Shown here one piece after another: positions 9,508-17,635 of a stretch of DNA of 64,000 nt. How positions within the stretch are numbered: the first letter of the stretch is position 1; each line of letters begins with the position of its first letter. The position numbers and the translations under genes are program-made. The notes under the pieces are model-generated. The model was not told the DNA's origin, made no database searches, and was given only the letters and a program-made list of their open reading frames with translations. This stretch comes from MAG-121220-bin8 sp002700465. GTDB taxonomy: Bacteria > Bacteroidota > Bacteroidia > Flavobacteriales > Flavobacteriaceae. The stretch covers positions 62,001 through 126,000 of the forward strand of contig CALSTO010000002.1 in the NCBI GenBank assembly GCA_943789295.1, read 5' to 3'.

Positions 9508-10491
9508 ATGTCTGAATTAAAAAAGCTCAATATTGAAAATTTTATTTCTGAAAATGAAACAACTTTTAATATTGAGCTTACTTATCAAATTTTTGGAAGA
9601 CCACTTGGTCAAGCGCCAGTAGTGTTAGTTAATCATGCTTTAACTGGAAATTCTAATGTTTCTGGTGAAGGTGGATGGTGGAAATCAATTATTGGAAATA
9701 ATAAATTAATTGATACTGAAAACTATACAATTATTGCATTTAATTTTCCTGGAAATGGATACGATGGATTTTTAATTAGAAATTATGAAGATTTAATTTT
9801 AAGAGATATTGCTAAAATTTTTATTATAGGACTAGAAAAATTGAATATCAATAAATTGTTTGCTATTATTGGTGGATCAATTGGTGGGGGGTTAGTTTGG
9901 GAAATGGCTGCCATTTCACCTGAAATAGCAGAAAATTATATTCCTATTGCATCTGATTGGACCTCTAGTGATTGGTTACTTGCAAACACTAGACTTCAAA
10001 AACAAATTTTAAATAATTCCACGCAACCTGTTCATGATGCTAGGATGCATGCTATGTTGTGTTATAGGTCTCCTTTATCTTTTCAAAAAAAGTTTGGTAG
10101 ATCGAAAGATTCAGATGTTTTTAATGTTGAAAGTTGGTTACTTCATCATGGTAAAAAACTTCAGCAAAGATTTCAACTTCAAGCTTATAAATTAATGAAT
10201 CACCTTTTATCTACAATAGATATTACGAGAAATGAAGAAGTTAAATTTGAAGATATTATTTCTAAAATAAAAGGAAATATTTTTATAGTTTCTGTAGATT
10301 CAGACCTGTTTTTTACTGATTATCAAAATCGCGAAACATTTTACAAGGCTTGCAGGATTAAAGAAAATATTTTTTTTAAAACAATTAAATCTGTTCATGG
10401 TCATGATGCTTTTTTAATTGAGTTTGACCAAATGAAACAATTATTATCTGATGTATTTATTAAAAAACACGTTTCTATGTTGAGAAATTAA
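9508..10491 (+). CDS. metX: Homoserine O-acetyltransferase family alpha/beta hydrolase
   Basis: The product is predicted to acetylate homoserine for MetY. The 327-residue alpha/beta hydrolase fold has a nucleophile elbow GGSIGGG with Ser124, a probable acid Asp266 in SVDSDLFF, and the MetX-type HGHDAFL motif with catalytic His299. NHALTGNS near residue 43 matches the oxyanion region of MetX. It is somewhat shorter than many MetX proteins, so the name rests on the motifs plus its place behind metY. Acyl donor choice (acetyl or succinyl) cannot be proven from sequence. Confidence 0.85.
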   Translation: MSELKKLNIENFISENETTFNIELTYQIFGRPLGQAPVVLVNHALTGNSNVSGEGGWWKSIIGNNKLIDTENYTIIAFNFPGNGYDGFLIRNYEDLILRDIAKIFIIGLEKLNINKLFAIIGGSIGGGLVWEMAAISPEIAENYIPIASDWTSSDWLLANTRLQKQILNNSTQPVHDARMHAMLCYRSPLSFQKKFGRSKDSDVFNVESWLLHHGKKLQQRFQLQAYKLMNHLLSTIDITRNEEVKFEDIISKIKGNIFIVSVDSDLFFTDYQNRETFYKACRIKENIFFKTIKSVHGHDAFLIEFDQMKQLLSDVFIKKHVSMLRN

Positions 10492-10524
10492 AAAATAAAA
10501 TTTACTAGTTTTTTAAATTGATTT

Positions 10525-10554
10525 TTGTTTTTTCAATAACTAATACTACATTTA
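10525..10554 (+). promoter_or_regulatory. Candidate promoter of the aromatic operon leader
   Basis: TTG at 10525-10527, 19 nt spacer, TACATTTA at 10547-10554 (seven of eight matches to TAnnTTTG). Transcription would start a few bases upstream of the leader peptide ATG at 10568. An alternative TTG at 10518 gives a spacer longer than usual. Confidence 0.4.
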
Positions 10555-10567
10555 CTATCAAATATTT

Positions 10568-10645
10568 ATGAAACGCAATTATTTTTATCAAAAATTTTAT
10601 TTTTTCTTCTATTACGAAGTAAGAATCAGGTCTTTGTATATTTAA
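10568..10645 (+). CDS. Phe/Tyr-rich leader peptide of the aromatic amino acid operon
   Basis: A 25-codon frame opens with ATG at 10568 and ends at TAA 10643-10645. Residues 5 to 16 read YFYQKFYFFFYY, with ten aromatic codons out of twelve and no Trp. It is the only candidate gene between metX and pheA. The aromatic codons (10580-10615) end just before the 5' arm of the antiterminator (10624-10635), and the stop codon lies just beyond that arm. This is the arrangement of pheL-type leaders in other bacteria. A ribosome stalled for Phe- or Tyr-tRNA would leave the antiterminator arm free. Confidence 0.85.
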   Translation: MKRNYFYQKFYFFFYYEVRIRSLYI

Positions 10646-10679
10646 TAATTTTTAAAATATATTTTATAAAGTCCTGATT
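10624..10679 (+). promoter_or_regulatory. Antiterminator helix of the aromatic attenuator
   Basis: AATCAGGTCTTT at 10624-10635 can pair with AAAGTCCTGATT at 10668-10679 in 11 of 12 positions, with a single T-T mismatch. The same 10668-10679 segment is the 5' arm of the terminator, so the two helices are mutually exclusive. The left arm overlaps the last codons of the leader peptide, where a ribosome finishing translation would mask it. Confidence 0.8.
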
Positions 10680-10698
10680 TAATCGGGACTTTTTTTTT
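10668..10698 (+). terminator. Attenuator terminator in front of pheA
   Basis: AAAGTCCTGATT at 10668-10679 pairs with AATCGGGACTTT at 10681-10692. With a TTTAA loop this leaves a 10-bp stem with one G-U pair. Nine T residues follow at 10690-10698. The structure ends 9 bases before the pheA ATG, so it cannot terminate an upstream gene only; it must act as a leader attenuator for the operon. Confidence 0.85.
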
Positions 10699-10707
10699 AA
10701 AGTAATA

Positions 10708-11523
10708 ATGAAAAAAATTGGAATTCAAGGTATAAAAGGATCTTATCATGATCAAGTAGCTAAAGAATATTTTGGTGATTCAATCGAGGTTAATGAATTT
10801 TTATCTTTCGATGAATTAGCCGATTCAGTTGCGTGTGGAGATTCAGATTTTGGTATTATGGCAATTGAAAATTCTATAGCTGGTTCAATCATACCAAACT
10901 ATGCTTTAATTGATAACCTAAATTTAAATATAGTAGGTGAATATTTTATAAATATAAATCACCAATTAATGGTTTATCCAGGAGTAAAAATTGAAGATTT
11001 AAAATTTGTTTCATCACATCCAATGGCACTTTTACAATGTAAAAAATTTCTTAAGAGATATCCAAATATTACCTTGGTTGAAGAAAAAGATACTGCTGAT
11101 GTTGCAAAAATAATTTTTAAAAACGAGATTAAAAATACAGCAGCCATAGCAAGTGTTGAAGCTGCTCACATCTATGGTTTAGATATTATTTTTAGTAATA
11201 TTCAAACTATAAAAAATAATGAAACTAGATTTGTGATTATTTCCAAAGATCTTTCTAAAAATGAAAATGATAAAGCATCACTAAAATTCTCACTAAGTCA
11301 CGAAACTGGTAGTCTAGCTTCTGTTTTAAGTATATTAAAAAATTATAATTTAAATCTTACTAAAATTCAATCTTTACCAATTGTTGAAATTCCATGGAAA
11401 TATTCGTTTTTTATTGATACTACTTTTAGCAACATTAATGATTTTAATAAAGCATTTGAGTTAATTAATGATAAGGCCGAATCTTTAAAATTATTAGGAA
11501 TCTATAAAAATCAGATGAAATGA
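10708..11523 (+). CDS. pheA: Prephenate dehydratase
   Basis: This enzyme converts prephenate to phenylpyruvate in Phe synthesis. The 271-residue protein has the dehydratase domain starting GIQGIKGSYHDQ, the catalytic TRF motif at residues 173-175 and a C-terminal ACT regulatory domain from about residue 192 (HETGSLASVLSIL). There is no chorismate mutase domain here; that activity is on the DAHP synthase gene downstream. Feedback by Phe through the ACT domain is known for the family. The ATG lies directly behind the attenuator terminator, and the 3' end overlaps the next gene by 4 nt. Confidence 0.95.
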   Translation: MKKIGIQGIKGSYHDQVAKEYFGDSIEVNEFLSFDELADSVACGDSDFGIMAIENSIAGSIIPNYALIDNLNLNIVGEYFININHQLMVYPGVKIEDLKFVSSHPMALLQCKKFLKRYPNITLVEEKDTADVAKIIFKNEIKNTAAIASVEAAHIYGLDIIFSNIQTIKNNETRFVIISKDLSKNENDKASLKFSLSHETGSLASVLSILKNYNLNLTKIQSLPIVEIPWKYSFFIDTTFSNINDFNKAFELINDKAESLKLLGIYKNQMK

Positions 11524-12671
11524 TAAAGCAATCAAACAGATTAAATAGTGTTGAAGAATATTATTTCTCTAAAAAATTAAGAGAAGTTTCTAAAATGATA
11601 GAGTCTGGTGACTCTGTTATAAATATGGGTGTGGGTAGTCCTGATTTATTTCCCTCAAATGATGTGGTAAATGAAATTAAGAACAGTTTATCTGATCCGA
11701 TAGCTCATAAGTACCAAAGCTATCAAGGAATCCCTGAATTAAGAGACGCAATATCAAAGTTTTACGACAAGTTTTTTGGATTCAAGTTAAACCCCTCCAA
11801 TGAAATATTACCATTAATGGGATCTAAAGAAGGGATTATGCATATATCCTTAGCATTTTTAAATCCAGGCGATGAAGTTTTAATTCCAAACCCAGGATAT
11901 CCGACATATTTGTCTGTAACAAAACTAGTAGAAGCTAAACCTAGATTTTACAACTTGTCGCTTGAAAACAAATGGTTTCCAGACATTGAAGAGTTAGAAA
12001 AATTAAATCTTTCTAATGTTAAAATAATGTGGGTTAATTATCCCCATATGCCAACTGGAGCTTCGGCTAGTAAACAACAGTTTGAGCAGTTAATAAATTT
12101 TGCTAAAAAACATAATATTTTAATTATTAACGATAATCCGTACAGTTTTATTTTAAACGATAATCATACTAGCTTACTTTCAATTGATAATTCAAAAGAA
12201 GTTGCTATGGAATTAAATTCACTTAGTAAATCTTTTAATATGTCAGGCTGGAGAGTTGGAATGTTGCTCGGTTCTTCTGAAAATATTTCTAAAGTTTTGA
12301 AAGTTAAAAGCAATATGGATTCTGGAATGTTTTATGGAATACAAAAAGGAGCTATAGCTGCTCTTAATTTAAATGAAAGTTGGTTTAAGGATTTAAATAA
12401 AATATATCTAACTAGAAGAAAATTAATTTGGAAAATTGCCGATAAACTCAACTGTTCTTATGATAAAAGATCGAAAGGATTATTTGTTTGGGCAAAGCTT
12501 CCTAATAATATAAAAAGTTCCGAAAGTTTTATAGATTCTCTTTTAAAACAAAAGAAAATTTTTGTTGCACCAGGAACAATTTTTGGTTCAAATGGAGAAG
12601 GATATATCAGATTTTCTTTATGTATTGATGAAAATAAAATTAATGAGGCTCTCAAAAGAATAGGATTATGA
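11520..12671 (+). CDS. Class I/II PLP aminotransferase of the aromatic operon
   Basis: The 383-residue fold-type I aminotransferase has its PLP Lys at K237 in SLSKSFNMSGWR. Its position between pheA and tyrA, with 4-nt overlaps on both sides, points to the transamination step to Phe and Tyr (phenylpyruvate, 4-hydroxyphenylpyruvate or prephenate as acceptor). The sequence also resembles LL-diaminopimelate/aspartate aminotransferase-like proteins, so the substrate call is by context. Confidence 0.8.
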   Translation: MIKQSNRLNSVEEYYFSKKLREVSKMIESGDSVINMGVGSPDLFPSNDVVNEIKNSLSDPIAHKYQSYQGIPELRDAISKFYDKFFGFKLNPSNEILPLMGSKEGIMHISLAFLNPGDEVLIPNPGYPTYLSVTKLVEAKPRFYNLSLENKWFPDIEELEKLNLSNVKIMWVNYPHMPTGASASKQQFEQLINFAKKHNILIINDNPYSFILNDNHTSLLSIDNSKEVAMELNSLSKSFNMSGWRVGMLLGSSENISKVLKVKSNMDSGMFYGIQKGAIAALNLNESWFKDLNKIYLTRRKLIWKIADKLNCSYDKRSKGLFVWAKLPNNIKSSESFIDSLLKQKKIFVAPGTIFGSNGEGYIRFSLCIDENKINEALKRIGL

Positions 12672-13528
12672 AAATAGGAATAGTTGGTTTAGGATTAATG
12701 GGAGGATCTTTTGCATTGGATATAAAAACTCCTTTTCCAAACTCTATTATATATGGTTTAGATAATTCAGAAGATAACCTTAATAAAGCTTTAAAAATTG
12801 GTCTAATAGACCATCAAATTAAGTATTCTGAACTAAACAAAATGGATATAGTTTTGGTTTCAGTTCCTGTTAATCATCTTCTTAAAATAATCCCGAAAGT
12901 TTTAGATACCGTCGGTAAAAATACTTTAGTGATCGATGTTGGATCAACTAAAGAAGCTATTTGTAATCTTTTAAAAAATCATAAAAATAGATCAAACTAC
13001 CTTGCTGCTCACCCAATGGCTGGTACAGAATTTTCTGGACCTAGTGCTGCTCAAAAAAATCTTTACATTGGTAAAACAAACATTATATGTGAGTTTGAAA
13101 AAACAGATAATGAATTAGGAAAATTTGCACTTGAAATTTTTCAAGGTTTAAAGATGAAAACTATCTACATGGATCCCAAATCTCATGATGTTCATGTAGC
13201 ATATGTCTCTCATCTTTCACACATAAGTTCTTTTATGCTTGGAAAAACTGTAATTGAAAAAGAAAAAAACGAAGATAATATTTTTGACTTAGCTGGAAGT
13301 GGATTTGAATCAACAGTAAGACTTGCAAAAAGTAACCCAAAAACATGGACACCTATTTTTTTACAAAATAAAACTAATTTAGCTGCTGCTATTGAAGAGT
13401 ATGTTTCAAATCTAAATCTTCTAAAAGAGTTGATTTTAAATGAAAATGAGGTTGAGTTGTCAGAAATATTAAATAATACAAATAGAATTAAGGAAATACT
13501 AAATAATAAAATAAAAGATGAAAAATAG
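12668..13528 (+). CDS. tyrA: Prephenate dehydrogenase
   Basis: This NAD(P)-dependent enzyme converts prephenate to 4-hydroxyphenylpyruvate for Tyr synthesis. The Rossmann motif GLGLMGG is at residues 7-13, and the family motif AAHPMAGTEFSGP lies near residue 115. At 286 residues it is a stand-alone TyrA without fused mutase or ACT domain. It overlaps the aminotransferase by 4 nt and the DAHP synthase gene by 11 nt, which shows strong translational coupling. Confidence 0.93.
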   Translation: MKIGIVGLGLMGGSFALDIKTPFPNSIIYGLDNSEDNLNKALKIGLIDHQIKYSELNKMDIVLVSVPVNHLLKIIPKVLDTVGKNTLVIDVGSTKEAICNLLKNHKNRSNYLAAHPMAGTEFSGPSAAQKNLYIGKTNIICEFEKTDNELGKFALEIFQGLKMKTIYMDPKSHDVHVAYVSHLSHISSFMLGKTVIEKEKNEDNIFDLAGSGFESTVRLAKSNPKTWTPIFLQNKTNLAAAIEEYVSNLNLLKELILNENEVELSEILNNTNRIKEILNNKIKDEK

Positions 13529-14600
13529 AAAAGAAATGAGAAGCTGGCTTGATGATTTTAATTTAAATCATCCATTGGTAATTGCTGGCCCATGTAGTGC
13601 AGAAACTGAAGATCAAGTTTTAAAAATAGCTCATGATTTAAAGAACACAGATGTTTCTATTTATAGAGCAGGTATATGGAAACCAAGAACTCGACCAGGA
13701 ATGTTCGAGGGTGTTGGAGCTATTGGATTGAAATGGCTAGATAAAGTAAAAAAAGAAACTGGTTTATTAACAGCTACAGAAGTTGCAAATGCTAGTCATG
13801 TTAAATTGGCTTTAGAATATGATATTGATGTTTTGTGGATAGGGGCAAGATCTACTGTAAGCCCATTTATTGTTCAAGAAATTGCGGACGCTCTAAAAGA
13901 TACTGATAAAATTGTATTAGTTAAAAACCCAGTAAATCCTGATTTGTCTTTATGGCTTGGAGGCCTTGAAAGACTTTATTCAGCGAATATTAAAAAACTT
14001 GGAGTTATTCATAGAGGTTTTTCAACTTATGAAAAATCAAAGTATCGAAATAATCCCGAGTGGCAACTTCCAATAGAACTTCAGAACAGATTTCCTGATA
14101 TTCCATTAATTTGTGACCCATCACATATTGCTGGTAGACGAGATATTCTTCAAGATATTTCTCAAACTGCTTTAGATTTGAATTTTGATGGCCTTATGAT
14201 TGAAACACACACTGATCCAGATAATGCTTGGAGTGATGCTGCTCAACAAATCACACCTGACGTTTTAGTCAAAATGATGGAGGGTTTAAAAATTAGAACT
14301 CTTACTAGTGATGAAGCTGACTACAAAAATCAGCTAAACACTCTAAGAACCCAAATTGATGTTATTGATCACGGTATTTTAGAAACTTTGGGTAAAAGAA
14401 TGAAAGTAGCTGTTTCTATTGGTGAGTTGAAAAAGAAAAAAAATGTTGCAGTTCTTCAGACTAAAAGATGGAATGAAATTCTTGGAAATATGATCTTAGA
14501 AGGAGAGAAAAAAGGCTTAAGTGAAGAATTTGTTTTGAAAATGTTTAAAGCAATCCATCAAGAATCTATTAATAATCAAGAGAAAGTTATAAATAGTTAA
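13518..14600 (+). CDS. Bifunctional DAHP synthase / chorismate mutase
   Basis: The enzyme catalyses the first step of the shikimate pathway and the branch-point mutase step. Residues 15-265 are a DAHP synthase core with GPCSAET, KPRTRPG and DPSHIAGRRD motifs. From about residue 270 there is a helical AroQ-type chorismate mutase domain (RTQIDVIDHGILETLGKRM). The fused 360-residue form is usual in Bacteroidota and provides chorismate mutase to the separate pheA and tyrA products encoded upstream. Substrate-channeling or feedback details cannot be read here. Confidence 0.93.
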   Translation: MKNRKEMRSWLDDFNLNHPLVIAGPCSAETEDQVLKIAHDLKNTDVSIYRAGIWKPRTRPGMFEGVGAIGLKWLDKVKKETGLLTATEVANASHVKLALEYDIDVLWIGARSTVSPFIVQEIADALKDTDKIVLVKNPVNPDLSLWLGGLERLYSANIKKLGVIHRGFSTYEKSKYRNNPEWQLPIELQNRFPDIPLICDPSHIAGRRDILQDISQTALDLNFDGLMIETHTDPDNAWSDAAQQITPDVLVKMMEGLKIRTLTSDEADYKNQLNTLRTQIDVIDHGILETLGKRMKVAVSIGELKKKKNVAVLQTKRWNEILGNMILEGEKKGLSEEFVLKMFKAIHQESINNQEKVINS

Positions 14601-14603
14601 ATA

Positions 14604-15545
14604 ATGAAAGGTCTAGTTTATAAATCTACAGGAAATTGGTATGACGTTCATACTGATTCTAAAAAGATTTATAAATGTAATATTAAGGGAAAGTTTAGGT
14701 CTTTAGGAATTAAAAGTACCAATCCGGTAGCAGTCGGAGATAGAGTGCTTTTTGAAATTACTGACGAGCAAGATTTAAAGGGATTAATTATTAAAATTGA
14801 GGATAGAGACAATTATATAATTAGAAAATCAGTAAACCTTTCTAAACAAACCCACATTATAGCATCAAATATAGATTGCTGTTTTTTATTTGTAACACCA
14901 TCTAATCCGCAGACTTCCAGTCTTTTTATTGACAGAGTTTTGGTCTCAACTAAATCATATGGTATTGAAACCATCATTTTGTTCAATAAAACAGATATTT
15001 ATAGTGATGAAGATTATGAATCGATAAATAACTTAAATCATATTTATACCAATGCTGGTTATAAAACTCTAAGAATTTCAGTTAAGAAAGGAACTAATAT
15101 TGATTTGGTTAAAAGTTTTATGAAGAACAAAGTTTCTGTTTTTACTGGTCATAGCGGAGTGGGGAAATCTAGTCTTTTAAATAAATTAGATTCTAATTTG
15201 AATTTGAGGACATCAAGTGTATCCGAACAAAATGAACAAGGACAACATACTACAACATTCGCTGAAATGTTTGATTTAATTGATGGAGCAAAAATAATTG
15301 ATAGTCCAGGTATAAAAGGTTTCGGATTGATTGATATTGATAAAAATGAAATTGGTGGATATTTTAATGAAATAGCAAAACTAAGTCAAAATTGCAAATT
15401 CAATAACTGTCTTCACGACAACGAACCAAATTGTGCTATAAAGACAGCTGTTTATAAAAATGAAATTTCTAAATCTAGATATAATAATTATTTGAGTTTA
15501 TTAAATAGTGATGATAATAACTTTAGAACTGATAATTATAATTAA
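14604..15545 (+). CDS. rsgA: Ribosome biogenesis GTPase RsgA
   Basis: This circularly permuted GTPase helps 30S subunit maturation. An N-terminal OB-fold is followed by G4 NKTD at 128-131, then G1 GHSGVGKSS at 182-190 and G3 DSPG at 233-236, the permuted order that defines the family. The C-terminal zinc ligands are present: C264, C269, H271, C277. Its place inside the aromatic operon means the attenuator may also affect it unless an internal promoter exists. Confidence 0.95.
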   Translation: MKGLVYKSTGNWYDVHTDSKKIYKCNIKGKFRSLGIKSTNPVAVGDRVLFEITDEQDLKGLIIKIEDRDNYIIRKSVNLSKQTHIIASNIDCCFLFVTPSNPQTSSLFIDRVLVSTKSYGIETIILFNKTDIYSDEDYESINNLNHIYTNAGYKTLRISVKKGTNIDLVKSFMKNKVSVFTGHSGVGKSSLLNKLDSNLNLRTSSVSEQNEQGQHTTTFAEMFDLIDGAKIIDSPGIKGFGLIDIDKNEIGGYFNEIAKLSQNCKFNNCLHDNEPNCAIKTAVYKNEISKSRYNNYLSLLNSDDNNFRTDNYN

Positions 15546-15997
15546 TGAGAGTTATTATTCAAAGAGTTAAAAAAGGAAGTGTAATTGTAGATGGAAGAAA
15601 AATATCTTCAATTGAAAAGGGAATAGTTTTGTTTTTAGGAATCGAAAATAATGATACTTCTAATGATATTGATTGGCTTTGTAACAAAGTTACTCAATTG
15701 AGAATTTTTGATGATGAAAATAATATTATGAACAAATCTTTAATTGATGTTGATGGGGATATTCTTGTTGTAAGTCAATTTACTCTTCATGCATCCACAA
15801 AAAAAGGGAATAGACCGTCTTATATAAAAGCTGCTAAAAGCAAATTAGCATTAAAAATATATCAAGAGTTTTTAGATTTAATAAAACAAAAAATTAAAAA
15901 GAATCCTTTTTCAGGAGTTTTTGGTGCAGAAATGCTTGTTAAAATTGAAAATGATGGGCCAGTAACTATATTTATAGATTCTAAAAATAAAGAATAA
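15545..15997 (+). CDS. dtd: D-aminoacyl-tRNA deacylase
   Basis: Dtd removes D-amino acids (classically D-Tyr, also D-Phe and others) from tRNA. The 150-residue protein has the catalytic SQFTLHA motif near residue 78 and the cross-subunit NDGPVT motif near residue 137, both hallmarks of the family. It begins one base inside the rsgA stop (TAATG). Its presence among Phe/Tyr biosynthesis genes is functionally suggestive but unproven. Confidence 0.95.
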   Translation: MRVIIQRVKKGSVIVDGRKISSIEKGIVLFLGIENNDTSNDIDWLCNKVTQLRIFDDENNIMNKSLIDVDGDILVVSQFTLHASTKKGNRPSYIKAAKSKLALKIYQEFLDLIKQKIKKNPFSGVFGAEMLVKIENDGPVTIFIDSKNKE

Positions 15998-16001
15998 AAT
16001 T

Positions 16002-16328
16002 ATGGAACTTAAATCATTACAAAGAAAAGTAGACAATTGGATAAATGAACATGGTGTTCGTTATTTTGATCCACTAACAAATATGGCTCAATTAACTGAG
16101 GAAGTAGGTGAAGTAGCTAGAGTTATCTCTCGAAAATTTGGCGAACAATCAGCAAAAGAATCTGATAAAAAAATTGATTTAGGAGAAGAGCTTTCTGATG
16201 TTCTTTTTGTTGTTTTTTGTTTAGCTAATCAAACAGGAATTGACTTGGACACTTCATTTAATAAAAAAATAGAATTAAAGTCTAAAAGAGATCATTCAAG
16301 ACATAAGAACAATCCAAAGCTTAGATAA
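16002..16328 (+). CDS. MazG-like nucleotide pyrophosphohydrolase
   Basis: This 108-residue all-alpha NTP pyrophosphatase has the metal-binding EExxE (E33, E34, E37) and EExxD (E62, E63, D66) motifs of the MazG superfamily. It is a short, single-domain form. A house-cleaning role on noncanonical nucleotides is the family expectation; the substrate is unknown. It is four bases behind dtd and three bases ahead of aroA. Confidence 0.85.
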   Translation: MELKSLQRKVDNWINEHGVRYFDPLTNMAQLTEEVGEVARVISRKFGEQSAKESDKKIDLGEELSDVLFVVFCLANQTGIDLDTSFNKKIELKSKRDHSRHKNNPKLR

Positions 16329-16331
16329 TTT

Positions 16332-17564
16332 ATGAGTTATTTGATTAGTCATAATAATAATAGTTTTTCAAATTCATTTGAAATTTCAGGTTCTAAGAGT
16401 GAATCAAATAGGTTATTAATTTTAAATTCAATTTACGGAAATTTAAAAATCGATAATTTATCTAATTCTGATGACACAGTTATATTAGATAAATACATCA
16501 CCAGCTTAGAAAATCAGATTGATGTTCACCATGCAGGTACTGCTATGCGTTTTTTAACAGCTTTGTTGTCGATAAAAACTAACAAACAGTTTGTAATTAC
16601 TGGGTCAAATAGAATGAAGGAAAGGCCAATAAAAATCTTAGTTGATGCTCTTAATAAATTAGGTGCTAACATTTCATATTGTGATAAAAATGGATATCCT
16701 CCTTTAATGATAAAAGGCCAAGATATAGTTGGTGGAGAGATAAGTTTGAGTTCTCAAATTAGTAGTCAATATATTTCTGCTTTAATGCTTATTGCACCTA
16801 TTTTAAAAAAAGGTTTATTAATCAATCTTGAGGGACAAATAACTTCAAAGCCTTATTTAGAAATGACATTGGCGATTCTCAAAAAAATTGGAATTAATTG
16901 TTATTTCAAAAATAATATTATTTCAATTGAATCTTGTGCAACAATTAACAATTCTTCAATTTCAGTTGAATCTGATTGGAGTTCGTTGTCATACTTTTAT
17001 AGTACTGTAGCTCTTTCTAGTTCATCTGAATTAAATATCGGTACATTTTATAAATCGTCAATTCAAGGTGATATTAGGTTGAGTGATATATATACAAAAC
17101 TTGGCGTTGAAACAAAGTTTATAGAATCTTCATCAAGAGTCTCATTAAAAAAAATTAATGATTTTAATAGGCCAGATCATATTGATCTTGATCTAACAGA
17201 AAATCCAGACATTGCTCAAACTATTGCAGTTACGTGTTTTGGATTAGGAATTAGTTGTGATCTTTTTGGATTACATACTTTAAAAATTAAAGAAACTGAT
17301 AGATTAGAAGCTTTAAAAACTGAGTTATCTAAACTGGGGGCAATTGTAAAAATCACTAATAACAGTTTTCATTTATCTCCTTCTTTTTCAATAAACACTG
17401 GTATTTCAATTAAAACTTATAATGATCATAGAATGGCAATGGCATTTGCTCCTCTGGCTTTAAAGACTCCATTAACAATCAAAAATCCAGAGGTAGTTAC
17501 AAAATCATACAAGGATTTTTGGAAAGATTTAAAAAGCTTGGACTTTAATATTTCACAACTTTAA
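16332..17564 (+). CDS. aroA: 3-phosphoshikimate 1-carboxyvinyltransferase (EPSP synthase)
   Basis: AroA joins phosphoenolpyruvate to shikimate-3-phosphate, the penultimate step before chorismate. The 410-residue protein has the N-terminal SGSKSESNR substrate loop, HAGTAMRFLTA, the LKIKETDRLEAL motif and the C-terminal DHRMAMAFAPLAL signature. It is the last aromatic gene in the operon. A new promoter starts directly after it for queA. Confidence 0.95.
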   Translation: MSYLISHNNNSFSNSFEISGSKSESNRLLILNSIYGNLKIDNLSNSDDTVILDKYITSLENQIDVHHAGTAMRFLTALLSIKTNKQFVITGSNRMKERPIKILVDALNKLGANISYCDKNGYPPLMIKGQDIVGGEISLSSQISSQYISALMLIAPILKKGLLINLEGQITSKPYLEMTLAILKKIGINCYFKNNIISIESCATINNSSISVESDWSSLSYFYSTVALSSSSELNIGTFYKSSIQGDIRLSDIYTKLGVETKFIESSSRVSLKKINDFNRPDHIDLDLTENPDIAQTIAVTCFGLGISCDLFGLHTLKIKETDRLEALKTELSKLGAIVKITNNSFHLSPSFSINTGISIKTYNDHRMAMAFAPLALKTPLTIKNPEVVTKSYKDFWKDLKSLDFNISQL

Positions 17565-17585
17565 TTTAATTAATTGCAAATATAC

Positions 17586-17617
17586 TTGACATAGGGGTAT
17601 GCATAAATGTATATTTG
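17586..17617 (+). promoter_or_regulatory. Candidate sigma-A promoter of queA
   Basis: TTG at 17586-17588, spacer 21 nt, TATATTTG at 17610-17617. The -7 octamer overlaps a TTG that could be mistaken for a longer queA start, so it supports the shorter start at 17636. Confidence 0.6.
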
Positions 17618-17635
17618 CAAACTTTAAATAACAAT

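Noticed and set aside
17615..17635. Upstream TTG start for queA
   Set aside because: The TTG is part of the -7 promoter box, and the QueA family begins at the ATG at 17636.
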